Shown: positions 1-6,211, numbered from the stretch's first letter. The stretch: DNA of 6,279 bases from an uncultured Lactobacillus sp. (GCA_947252915.1 CAMXWI010000056.1:1-6279), one strand, 5' to 3'. The notes: a model not told the origin generated them from the sequence alone. Numbers and translations: made by a program.

Positions 1-1
1 C

Positions 2-472
2 CTCAAGATTGGGTTAGCCAATGTTGAGTTAACGGAAAATCGCGCTGAATGGCTGACTGGTCAACAGGGTGAAAAGATCCTTTCGGATGTTTATAACTCT
101 AATCCAACGGCAGTTAAAGAAGTCTTGGAGACGTTAAATGAACTTCCGGAAACCGGGCGACGGTTGATTGTGCTCGGCGATATGTTAGAACTGGGGGATG
201 CCTCAGCTAAATTGCACGCTGGTTTGGCAACGGAGATTAACCACCAGCATTTCCAAAAGGTCTTTTTGATTGGTAATAAAATGACTGCGTTAAAAGATCA
301 GTTGTTAGCTGATGGGTATCCAGACGCTGATCTCAAACACTATGCCAGTGATGATCAAGACCAGTTGATTAATGATTTACAAAAGACAATTCAGGCGGAT
401 GATATTGTGCTTCTGAAGGGAAGTCATGGTATCCACCTAGAAAATGTTTTAAACGCACTCAAAGCAAAATAA
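2..472 (+). CDS. murF: UDP-N-acetylmuramoyl-tripeptide--D-alanyl-D-alanine ligase, 3' part
   Basis: This is the C-terminal 156 residues of MurF, cut by the left window edge; the first complete codon is at base 2. MurF is the cytoplasmic ATP-dependent ligase that adds D-Ala-D-Ala to the UDP-MurNAc-tripeptide. What is visible is the end of the central domain and the whole C-terminal Mur ligase domain. The family signature D-x-YN-x-NP reads as YNSNP (bases 92-106), followed by VLGDMLELG (about 169-195), a conserved His in the next helix, and LLKGSHG near the end, matching the family's vKGSrg motif. A TTG at 125 in the same frame is internal, because the reading frame and the homology continue upstream of it. 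The gene ends in TAA eight bases before a terminator hairpin. Alr, encoded 2 kb downstream, makes the D-Ala that ends up in the MurF substrate. The identification is firm. Confidence 0.96.
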   Translation, partial: LKIGLANVELTENRAEWLTGQQGEKILSDVYNSNPTAVKEVLETLNELPETGRRLIVLGDMLELGDASAKLHAGLATEINHQHFQKVFLIGNKMTALKDQLLADGYPDADLKHYASDDQDQLINDLQKTIQADDIVLLKGSHGIHLENVLNALKAK

Positions 473-479
473 TGTTTGG

Positions 480-528
480 CACCACTACTATTGGCCAGAT
501 ATCAACGCCAATGAAGTAGTGGTGTTTT
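480..528 (+). terminator. Rho-independent terminator-like hairpin after murF
   Basis: CACCACTACT (480-489) pairs perfectly with AGTAGTGGTG (515-524). The stem continues with ATTGGC (490-495) against GCCAAT (507-512), with a two-base bulge at 513-514 and an 11-base loop. Four T residues (525-528) follow. The stem is long, but the T run is short, so termination may be incomplete. The cshA ribosome binding site begins only 18 bases after the T run, and I see no convincing promoter between the hairpin and cshA, so partial read-through from murF is plausible. Confidence 0.85.
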
Positions 529-545
529 CAGCAGAAATTAATGAT

Positions 546-552
546 GAGGTGA
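546..552 (+). promoter_or_regulatory. Ribosome binding site that fixes the cshA start
   Basis: GAGGTGA lies 5 bases before the TTG at 558. The longer open frame that begins with GTG at 519 would start inside the 3' arm of the murF terminator and has no ribosome binding site. TTG 558 is therefore the better start, and it puts the Q-motif region at the N-terminus as usual for this family. Confidence 0.8.
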
Positions 553-557
553 ATTTT

Positions 558-2024
558 TTGAAATTTGGAGAATTAGGTTTATCGAAGAGTTTGTTGCGGG
601 CAGTGAAGCAAAGCGGTTACGAAGAAGCTACCCCAATTCAAGCCCAAACAATTCCGATGGTTTTAAAGGGGCAAGACGTGATTGGCCAAGCCCAGACTGG
701 GACGGGGAAGACGGCGGCGTTTGGCCTGCCGATTATTGAACATGTTGATTTAGATAATCCTGCCATCCAAGCGATTGTGATCTCGCCAACCCGGGAATTA
801 GCAATTCAAACTCAAGAGGAACTGTACCGATTGGGCCACGATAAGCACGTTAAGGTACAAGTTGTTTATGGTGGTGCAGATATTCGGCGGCAGATTAACT
901 CATTGAAGAAGCATCCGCAAATTTTAGTGGGGACGCCCGGCCGACTCCGTGATCATATTAGTCGGGGAACTGTTAATCTAGAGCATATTCAAACGTTGGT
1001 TTTGGATGAAGCAGATGAAATGCTTAACATGGGCTTCTTGGATGACATTGAAGCAATCATTAAGGAAACCCCAGAAAAGCGCCAAACACTGCTCTTCTCA
1101 GCAACCATGCCACCAGAAATTAAGCGGATTGGGGTCCAATTTATGCGGGACCCACAGACTGTAAAGATTAAGGCCAAGGAGTTAACAACTGATTTAGTCG
1201 ATCAATATTATGTGCGAGCTAAGGACTACGAGAAGTTTGATATTATGACGCGGTTGATTGATGTCCAAGATCCGGATTTGACGATCGTGTTTGGTCGGAC
1301 GAAGCGGCGGGTTGATGAATTATCCAGGGGATTAGTGGCTCGTGGTTATAATGCGGCCGGAATTCATGGTGATTTGACACAGGATCGGCGTTCAAAAATC
1401 ATGAAAAAGTTTAAAAATGGTGATTTGGATATTCTCGTGGCAACTGATGTGGCTGCACGGGGGCTCGATATTTCAGGCGTTACCCATGTTTATAACTACG
1501 ATATTCCATCCGACCCTGACAGTTACGTTCACCGAATTGGGCGAACCGGCCGGGCCGGACACCATGGTGTGTCATTGACCTTTGTCACCCCCAATGAAAT
1601 GGATTACTTACACGAAATTGAAAAACTTACTCGGGTCCGGATGTTGCCACTGAAACCACCAACCGAAGAAGAAGCCTTTCGGGGTCAAGTTGCCAGTGCA
1701 GTCAATGATATTGATGACTTGATTAAGGATGAAGCAACAGATAAGTATCGGCAATCAGCAGAAAAATTGTTGGCGACCCATGATGCAGTTGACTTAGTGG
1801 CGGCACTTTTGAATGATCTGACCACCGATGATGCAAGTAAGGTGCCAGTTAAGATTACACCAGAGCGACCACTGCCAAGACGACACCGTCATCACCAATC
1901 ACGGGGACGCAACAGCCGGAATAATCATCATTACCGGGGTCACCGTAATTCTGGAGAGCGTCGTCATTATGGAAAGCGACGGTCAAATGGTCATAAATTT
2001 AGTATGCGGCGTAAAAAGGACTAA
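558..2024 (+). CDS. cshA: DEAD-box ATP-dependent RNA helicase, CshA type
   Basis: The product is 488 residues from a TTG start. All DEAD-box motifs are present: Q motif F3 and GY-xxx-TPIQ (20-28), motif I AQTGTGKT (45-52), PTREL (77-81), TPGR (126-129), DEAD (150-153), SAT (181-183), the motif V region RGLD (301-304) and motif VI HRIGRTGR (325-332). This gives two intact RecA-like domains. A linker follows, then a very basic Arg/His/Asn-rich tail from about residue 435 to the end, probably RNA-binding and disordered. CshA-type helicases of Firmicutes unwind RNA in mRNA turnover, ribosome assembly and cold adaptation, and in several species associate with the RNA degradosome; that role here is inferred from family and neighbourhood. 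The gene stands between murF and acpS, as is common in lactobacilli. The acpS start is 19 bases past the stop, so the two are probably co-transcribed. A different DEAD-box paralogue name is possible, but the helicase call is certain. Confidence 0.95.
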   Translation: MKFGELGLSKSLLRAVKQSGYEEATPIQAQTIPMVLKGQDVIGQAQTGTGKTAAFGLPIIEHVDLDNPAIQAIVISPTRELAIQTQEELYRLGHDKHVKVQVVYGGADIRRQINSLKKHPQILVGTPGRLRDHISRGTVNLEHIQTLVLDEADEMLNMGFLDDIEAIIKETPEKRQTLLFSATMPPEIKRIGVQFMRDPQTVKIKAKELTTDLVDQYYVRAKDYEKFDIMTRLIDVQDPDLTIVFGRTKRRVDELSRGLVARGYNAAGIHGDLTQDRRSKIMKKFKNGDLDILVATDVAARGLDISGVTHVYNYDIPSDPDSYVHRIGRTGRAGHHGVSLTFVTPNEMDYLHEIEKLTRVRMLPLKPPTEEEAFRGQVASAVNDIDDLIKDEATDKYRQSAEKLLATHDAVDLVAALLNDLTTDDASKVPVKITPERPLPRRHRHHQSRGRNSRNNHHYRGHRNSGERRHYGKRRSNGHKFSMRRKKD

Positions 2025-2032
2025 TTGAAATT

Positions 2033-2038
2033 AGGTGA
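2033..2038 (+). promoter_or_regulatory. Ribosome binding site of acpS
   Basis: AGGTGA is 5 bases before GTG 2044 and 8 bases before TTG 2047. It overlaps the upstream GTG 2035, which therefore cannot be the start served by this site. GTG 2041 is only 2 bases away and is too close. Confidence 0.7.
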
Positions 2039-2043
2039 TTGTG

Positions 2044-2415
2044 GTGTTGTATGGAATCGGCATCGACCTTACGGAAATTGAACGCGTCAAGCGAGTGGTA
2101 ACTAAGCAACCTCAATTTGTTGAACGGGTCTTAACACCCGACGAGCAACAACAAATGGCCCAATTTCGTGGTCAGCGGAAGTGGGAGTACCTAAGTGGCC
2201 GGTGGTCACTCAAGGAATCCTTTGCGAAAGCCTTTGGCACGGGAATTGGTGCTCAGGTAGGTTTTCAAGATATTGAAATTATTGATAATGTAGCGGGACG
2301 GCCAATCATTACCAAGTCGCCTTTTTGCGGACAATCTTTGGCATCGGTGAGCCATACTGGTAAACTAGTAATGACAGAGGTAGTTTTAGAAAAGGAGACG
2401 ACAAACGATGAATAG
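2044..2415 (+). CDS. acpS: Holo-[acyl-carrier-protein] synthase
   Basis: AcpS transfers 4'-phosphopantetheine from CoA to a serine of acyl carrier protein, activating it for fatty acid synthesis in the cytoplasm. The 123-residue product is the usual family length. The N-terminal YGIGIDLTEIER holds the Mg2+-binding Asp, and the second signature, SGRWSLKESFAKAFGTGIG, follows. With the start at GTG 2044 the key residues fall at D8, E58 and K62, the standard AcpS numbering, which supports this start over GTG 2035 (three residues longer) or TTG 2047. A late S-x-SHT motif is also present. The last 8 bases overlap the start of alr, so the two are translationally linked and belong to one operon with the helicase upstream. 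The acpS-alr pairing is common in Firmicutes. Confidence 0.95.
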   Translation: MLYGIGIDLTEIERVKRVVTKQPQFVERVLTPDEQQQMAQFRGQRKWEYLSGRWSLKESFAKAFGTGIGAQVGFQDIEIIDNVAGRPIITKSPFCGQSLASVSHTGKLVMTEVVLEKETTNDE

Positions 2416-3544
2416 CGCTCGTTTACGAAATACAAATGTGGTAGTTGACCTTGGTGCATTGCGCCATAATATTCGTGCTCAAAAAGCAGCATTGCCAGCA
2501 GGCAGTCATATTTTTGGGGTCGTAAAGGCTGATGCGTATGGTAACGGAATGACACAAGTTGCCCACGTTCTTTCTGAAGAAGGAGTCGCTGGTTTTTGTG
2601 TTGCGCTATTGGACGAAGGCTTTACACTGCGGAACGCTGGTTTGCAAGAGACCATCTTGGTATTAGGGATCACGCCAGTGCAGTACGCACCATTAGCAGC
2701 CGAGAACGGAATTTCCTTAACGGTTGGTTCTGTGGACTGGCTAAAGGAATACCAAAAGGTGGCACAAACGAATCATGTTCACCAACCATTGAAAGTTCAC
2801 CTGGGTTTGGATACCGGAATGGGGAGAATTGGGTTCCAAGATGTGGCTGAATTTAAGCAGGCACTGCAACTGGTTCAAGCGCCAGAATTTGAATTTGAAG
2901 GTATTTTTACACACTTTGCAACAGCTGATAGTGCGGATGAAACATATTTTGAGCGTCAGTTAACCAAGTGGAAGCAGTTTTTAGCGGTAGTTGATCACCG
3001 GCCACGGTATGTACACATGGCTAATTCCGCCACAGGACTGTGGCATCAACAGGATATTGAGAGCAACACCGTACGCATGGGGATTTCCCTGTACGGTTGT
3101 AATCCGTCTGGTCGTGAACTCCAACCATCGTTTAAGTTACAGCCAGTAACATCGCTGGTTACCCACGCTACGTTCGTGAAGAAGTTGCATCAGGGCGAAT
3201 CGGTCAGTTATGGAGCGACCTATACTGCCCAACAGGATGAGTGGGTGGCTACTTTACCAGTCGGTTACGCGGATGGCTACCGTCGTGGTTTAACTGGATA
3301 TCATGTCCTTGTTGATGGTCAGGTTTGCGATATTTTAGGACGAATCTGTATGGATCAGATGATGATTCGTTTACCACATCAGATGCCGGTAGGAACAGAA
3401 GCAATTTTGCTGGGGAGGTCTGGTGACCAAGAAATTACGGCAACTGATTTGGCTGATCAGCTCGGTACCATTAATTATGAAGTACTGACGGGCTTTGGCG
3501 ACCGACTTGCCCGCAAGTATGTGGATTGCCAAGAAGAGGAGTGA
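2408..3544 (+). CDS. alr: Alanine racemase (PLP-dependent)
   Basis: Alr interconverts L- and D-alanine, providing D-Ala for the cell wall (Ddl and then MurF) and for D-alanylation of teichoic acids. The product is 378 residues, typical length. The N-terminal TIM-barrel domain carries the PLP-binding lysine K40 in VVKADAYGNG. R140 lies in TGMGRIGF, the conserved arginine near the cofactor. The C-terminal beta domain carries the second catalytic base Y268 in VSYGATYTAQ and the CMDQ motif (314-317). Start ATG 2408 has AAAGGAGA 9 bases upstream, inside the end of acpS. It overlaps acpS by 8 bases, and the mazF start comes 5 bases after its TGA stop. All catalytic residues are intact, so it should be active. 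Confidence 0.97.
   Translation: MNSARLRNTNVVVDLGALRHNIRAQKAALPAGSHIFGVVKADAYGNGMTQVAHVLSEEGVAGFCVALLDEGFTLRNAGLQETILVLGITPVQYAPLAAENGISLTVGSVDWLKEYQKVAQTNHVHQPLKVHLGLDTGMGRIGFQDVAEFKQALQLVQAPEFEFEGIFTHFATADSADETYFERQLTKWKQFLAVVDHRPRYVHMANSATGLWHQQDIESNTVRMGISLYGCNPSGRELQPSFKLQPVTSLVTHATFVKKLHQGESVSYGATYTAQQDEWVATLPVGYADGYRRGLTGYHVLVDGQVCDILGRICMDQMMIRLPHQMPVGTEAILLGRSGDQEITATDLADQLGTINYEVLTGFGDRLARKYVDCQEEE
3537..3541 (+). promoter_or_regulatory. Ribosome binding site of mazF, overlapping the end of alr
   Basis: AGGAG within the last codons of alr (the G at 3541 is the last base before its TGA) lies 8 bases before TTG 3550. This favours TTG 3550 over the in-frame upstream TTG 3526, and it implies that mazF translation is coupled to termination of alr translation. 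Confidence 0.75.
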
Positions 3545-3549
3545 CGATT

Positions 3550-3900
3550 TTGGGGCAGCAGATCCAACGGGGAGCAATTTATTATGCTCGGCTTTCACCA
3601 GTGATTGGGTCGGAGCAGGGTGGTTTTCGGCCCGTGGTGATTGTACAAAACGATGTTGGAAATCTGCATAGCCCGACGGTGATTGTTGCTCCGATCACGG
3701 CCCAAATGCAAAAGCATCGGTTGCCAACTCACGTTCCAATCAAACAAAATGTGAAGGGAATTAAACGTGATTCGCAAATCCTGCTTGAGCAAATTCGAAC
3801 AATCGATAAGCAGCGCTTAGCTGACCAGATTGGTCAATTAAATCAGGCAACAATGCAGGCAGTTAATCGAGCACTGCGAGTTAGTCTCAGTTTAAATTAA
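3550..3900 (+). CDS. mazF: MazF/PemK-family endoribonuclease toxin, NdoA-like, no antitoxin adjacent
   Basis: MazF enzymes cut single-stranded mRNA at short specific sequences. The 116-residue product has the same length as, and is strongly similar to, Bacillus NdoA/MazF as I recall it. GSEQGG-x-RP, QND-x-GN, ITAQ-x-QK, LPTHV, RDS and LLEQIRTIDKQRL are all present in order. S21, R27 and T50 match the Bacillus residues S19, R25 and T48, so the active site looks intact. The start is TTG 3550, set by the AGGAG 8 bases upstream; a start at TTG 3526 would add eight residues and overlap alr. In Bacillus the order is alr, antitoxin ndoAI, toxin ndoA. Here no antitoxin frame fits: only 5 bases separate alr from mazF, and a terminator follows 11 bases after the stop. 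It may be held in check by an antitoxin encoded elsewhere, or its specificity or role may have changed. The family call is firm; the physiological role is not known from sequence. Confidence 0.93.
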   Translation: MGQQIQRGAIYYARLSPVIGSEQGGFRPVVIVQNDVGNLHSPTVIVAPITAQMQKHRLPTHVPIKQNVKGIKRDSQILLEQIRTIDKQRLADQIGQLNQATMQAVNRALRVSLSLN

Positions 3901-3911
3901 ATAATACAATT

Positions 3912-3956
3912 AACGGTCTCTAGTGTTCGTCATGGGCGAAAGCTAGAGACCGTTTT
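3912..3956 (+). terminator. Rho-independent terminator after mazF
   Basis: AACGGTCTCTAG (3912-3923) pairs perfectly over 12 bp with CTAGAGACCGTT (3943-3954). Inside, after a small internal loop, TTCGTC (3926-3931) pairs with GGCGAA (3935-3940), with one G-U pair, closing a three-base loop. The T run at 3953-3956 is only four bases, and its first two Ts pair in the stem. It ends the probable cshA-acpS-alr-mazF transcript. The ribosome binding site of the next gene starts two bases after the T run. Confidence 0.85.
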
Positions 3957-3957
3957 G

Positions 3958-3964
3958 AAGGAGG
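3958..3964 (+). promoter_or_regulatory. Strong ribosome binding site of the MFS transporter gene
   Basis: AAGGAGG lies 7 bases before TTG 3972. It is the most complete Shine-Dalgarno sequence in the window and lies directly at the foot of the mazF terminator hairpin. It supports TTG 3972 as the true start. Confidence 0.85.
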
Positions 3965-3971
3965 AATCTTT

Positions 3972-5444
3972 TTGGAACAACATCAACGGCGGACGATTGT
4001 TACCGGCGCACTACTACTGTCGAATATCATGGCAGGGATGGACGGAACGATTGTCAATACGGCACTGCCGGCGATTACTAGTGATTTGCATGGCTTGCAA
4101 TACATGGGTTGGATCATTGCCACCTTCCTGTTGGGAATGGCGGTGGCGACGCCCCTATGGAGTAAATTTGGAGAACACAAAGGAAATAAACAGGCGTACA
4201 TTGCCGCAACTTCATTATTTTTGGTAGGAGCGGTTTTTCAAGCCCTAGCGCCGAACATTCTGTGGTTCATTATTGCCCGAACAGTGATGGGGATTGGTGC
4301 TGGTGGAATGAACACCATTCCATTTATCGTTTTTGCGGAATTGTATGAGGATCTCAGTCAACGAGCGCAGGTATTAGGGATTGCTAGTGCCTGTTTTGGG
4401 ACGGCCTCAATCATCGGCCCATTATTAGGAGGTTGGATTGTCGATGCGTTGAGCTGGCACTGGGTGTTCTATGTCAACGTGCCAATTGCGTTATTGGCCA
4501 TTACGATTGTTAGTCTATTTTATAAAAATGTTTCAAAGCAGGCGGCGGGGAAGCCGGTTGATTATTTAGGCGCTTCACTATTGGTAGTTAGTTTAGTGAT
4601 GATTTTAGTAGCAGTGCAGTTACTTGGCTCGGCTTCACCACTCCTGGTTGCAGCCTTGATAATTGCCGGAATCGCCCTCTTAATTTGGATGGTCCGGGTC
4701 GATACGATTGCTCCTGATCCAATCATTCCAAGCCGGCTCTTTAAAAATCGTGAATTGGTCATTGATTTTTTACTATTCGTGATCATTTGGGGATCATTCA
4801 TTGCTTTCATTACCTATATTCCAATGTGGGCTCAAGGAATTTTAGGCTTGAGTGCCCTATTAGGGGGAATGACACAAATTCCCGGAGCGATTACTAATTT
4901 TATTGGTTCTGAATTAGTACCATTCTTGCAAGATCGGTGGGGCAAATATTGGATTGTTACCTGTGGTGCTGGTGCAATTTTCATTGCGTACCTTGGTATT
5001 ATGATTGGCGGTCAGGCTTCTCCGTTCTGGTTGCTGTTGGTAATGGGAGCATTCGAAGGTTTCGGCGTCGGATTGGTGTTTAATATTCTCCAAATTAATG
5101 TCCAAACAGATGCGGAACTACGAGATGTCCCGATTGCTACTTCCCTTGGTTATTTACTGCGGATTTTAAGTCAGACTTTGATGTCAGCCGTTTATGGAGT
5201 AATTTTAAATCATGAACTATTCTTAGGGGTTCAACAACACCATGGAATTACTTTACGGATGCTGAATCAGTTATCAAATGCCAAAACAGCCGTGAATTTA
5301 CCGAAAAGTCTGTTGCCGATGATGCGGGGAATCCTTTATCAAGGCTACCGGAACATCATTTGGGCGGCAGTGGTCTTAATTATCGTTTCTTTGGTAATCG
5401 TGGTTCCGTTGGGGTGGCAACACCATCTTAAAAAAGAAAATTAA
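3972..5444 (+). CDS. MFS transporter, DHA2 (14-TMS, EmrB/QacA) family drug efflux type
   Basis: This 490-residue, very hydrophobic membrane protein probably exports drugs or other small molecules in exchange for protons; the substrate cannot be told from sequence. Family motifs are visible. MDGTIVNTALP (23-33) is the DHA motif D1 in helix 1, with D24 inside the membrane. Motif A follows helix 2 as SKFGEHKGNK (64-73), against a consensus near GKLxDxxGRK, so the acidic residue is Glu and the first Gly is Ser. Motif B has R103 in the IIARTVMGIGAGG stretch. Motif C is the G-rich stretch at 136-154 ending GPLLGG, typical of antiporters. The length and the spread of hydrophobic blocks fit 14 helices, and a hydrophilic loop near residues 420-450 precedes the last helix. 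The protein ends with a short basic tail. TTG start with AAGGAGG upstream. No convincing promoter separates it from mazF; a weak TTAGTC/TAATAC pair (3881-3907, 15-base spacer) is the best I see. It converges on the CBS gene. Confidence 0.9.
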   Translation: MEQHQRRTIVTGALLLSNIMAGMDGTIVNTALPAITSDLHGLQYMGWIIATFLLGMAVATPLWSKFGEHKGNKQAYIAATSLFLVGAVFQALAPNILWFIIARTVMGIGAGGMNTIPFIVFAELYEDLSQRAQVLGIASACFGTASIIGPLLGGWIVDALSWHWVFYVNVPIALLAITIVSLFYKNVSKQAAGKPVDYLGASLLVVSLVMILVAVQLLGSASPLLVAALIIAGIALLIWMVRVDTIAPDPIIPSRLFKNRELVIDFLLFVIIWGSFIAFITYIPMWAQGILGLSALLGGMTQIPGAITNFIGSELVPFLQDRWGKYWIVTCGAGAIFIAYLGIMIGGQASPFWLLLVMGAFEGFGVGLVFNILQINVQTDAELRDVPIATSLGYLLRILSQTLMSAVYGVILNHELFLGVQQHHGITLRMLNQLSNAKTAVNLPKSLLPMMRGILYQGYRNIIWAAVVLIIVSLVIVVPLGWQHHLKKEN

Positions 5445-5447
5445 AAC

Positions 5448-5491
5448 AAAGCGCGAAGTTGCTGCATTATTACAACTTCGCGCTTTATTTT
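5448..5491. terminator. Bidirectional terminator between converging genes
   Basis: AAAGCGCGAAGTTG (5448-5461) pairs perfectly over 14 bp with CAACTTCGCGCTTT (5473-5486) around an 11-base loop. Rightward, the stem is followed by ATTTTA after the three paired Ts. Leftward, the complementary strand gives a T-rich tail (complement of 5438-5450). It therefore serves both the MFS gene, whose stop is 3 bases before the stem, and the leftward CBS gene, whose stop lies in the tail at 5490-5492. Confidence 0.93.
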
Positions 5492-6134
5492 AAACATTAC
5501 TATGATGTAGATCTTCGACTTCAGTAACGGTAAAGCCCTTCTTTTGCAAACGTTTCACGATTTTGGTGACTCGATCGCGATCCACATCGGCTGGGAGAGT
5601 GAATAACACCTGCTTGCCATCTTGATCATCTGGGTCTAACGAAATGACGTTGGCGATTTGGCAGAAGCGAGTAATCTCTTTGGTGGTTTGGGCCAGTTCA
5701 CCCCGTTCATCGGAGAGGTGGACATTGAGAACGTAACGACCATTGTTGACATTCCAAGCTTCGGCCAACAGTTTTAACAGACTGTTATGGGTAAGAATAC
5801 CATAGAAATTATTGTGACTATCTAAAACAGTAATGTATGGCAAATCACGGATGGTAAAGAAGACGTTGTAAAAGTCGGCATTAATCGAGATAAACTTCGT
5901 TGAATTTTTTAATAAGGAAGTTACCGGTAATGACATATCCCCACCGCGGGATTTATGGCGGTAGATATGCATTTTGTAAATGTTACCCCGAAACATTTTT
6001 TTGGAAGGATCAAGCACTGGAACACAGCGGTAACCAGAGTCTTCCAAGACTTTTAAGGCTTCTTCAAGTGTCACATCTTCGGTCAGGGTAGTTAACTCAT
6101 CCTTTGGTTTAATCAGTGAATTAAAGATCATCAT
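5490..6134 (-). CDS. cbpA: CBS-CBS-ACT protein, probable cyclic di-AMP-binding protein CbpA
   Basis: This is a soluble 214-residue protein with no signal peptide or membrane segment. Residues about 10-60 form a first CBS motif (VTLEEALKVLEDSGYRCVPVLD and onward); residues about 68-125 form a second, with LPYITVLD and FYGILTHNSLLKLL; and residues about 133-207 form an ACT-like regulatory domain (YVLNVHLSDERGELAQTTK through the final FTVTEVEDL). The phrase GNIYKMHIYRHKSRGGDMSLPV between the two CBS units is, from memory, typical of the lactobacillar/enterococcal proteins annotated CbpA, named after a Listeria c-di-AMP-binding protein. Such proteins are thought to sense c-di-AMP, linked in Firmicutes to potassium and osmotic balance and cell-wall state; ligand binding here is inferred from family. 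Start: two adjacent ATGs, at 6134 and 6131, follow GGAG (6143-6140) by 5 and 8 bases, so the protein may be one residue shorter. It has its own promoter and shares a terminator with the converging MFS gene. AcuB-like is an alternative name. Confidence 0.85.
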   Translation of the reverse strand: MMIFNSLIKPKDELTTLTEDVTLEEALKVLEDSGYRCVPVLDPSKKMFRGNIYKMHIYRHKSRGGDMSLPVTSLLKNSTKFISINADFYNVFFTIRDLPYITVLDSHNNFYGILTHNSLLKLLAEAWNVNNGRYVLNVHLSDERGELAQTTKEITRFCQIANVISLDPDDQDGKQVLFTLPADVDRDRVTKIVKRLQKKGFTVTEVEDLHHSNV

Positions 6135-6166
6135 TCAATCTCCATTTTTGTATAATAACTACCATC

Positions 6167-6175
6167 ATCATACCA
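6167..6175 (-). promoter_or_regulatory. Probable leftward promoter of the CBS-ACT gene (extended -10)
   Basis: On the minus strand TGGTATGAT reads as an extended -10 element (TG, one base, then TATGAT; the hexamer is complementary to 6167-6172). Transcription would start near 6160, leaving a leader of about 25 bases that carries the GGAG site. No good -35 hexamer is found 16-18 bases upstream, which is tolerable for extended -10 promoters. A second A/T-rich candidate, TTATAC (minus strand, around 6150-6155), is less likely because it is very close to the ribosome binding site. Confidence 0.55.
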
Positions 6176-6211
6176 TAAAATTAAAAAATCATGAGAAAAC
6201 AAATCAGGAAT

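Noticed and set aside
519..557. Upstream GTG start giving a 501-residue helicase
   Set aside because: It begins inside the 3' arm of the murF terminator, has no ribosome binding site, and the extra 13 residues do not fit the family's N-terminus; TTG 558 has GAGGTGA at 5 bases.
2035..2043. GTG 2035 as acpS start
   Set aside because: It overlaps its own would-be ribosome binding site AGGTGA; GTG 2044 gives standard residue numbering D8, E58 and K62.
3526..3549. TTG 3526 as mazF start, overlapping alr
   Set aside because: No ribosome binding site at the right distance, and the added residues do not resemble MazF N-termini; AGGAG sits 8 bases before TTG 3550.
3371..3598. Minus-strand open frame across the alr-mazF junction, considered as a hidden antitoxin
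   Set aside because: It is antisense to conserved coding sequence, does not resemble MazE, NdoAI or CopG proteins in composition or motifs, and I see no ribosome binding site for it.
3955..4227. 90-residue plus-strand frame at the start of the transporter gene
   Set aside because: It is a shadow in another frame of the conserved MFS N-terminus and has no family features.
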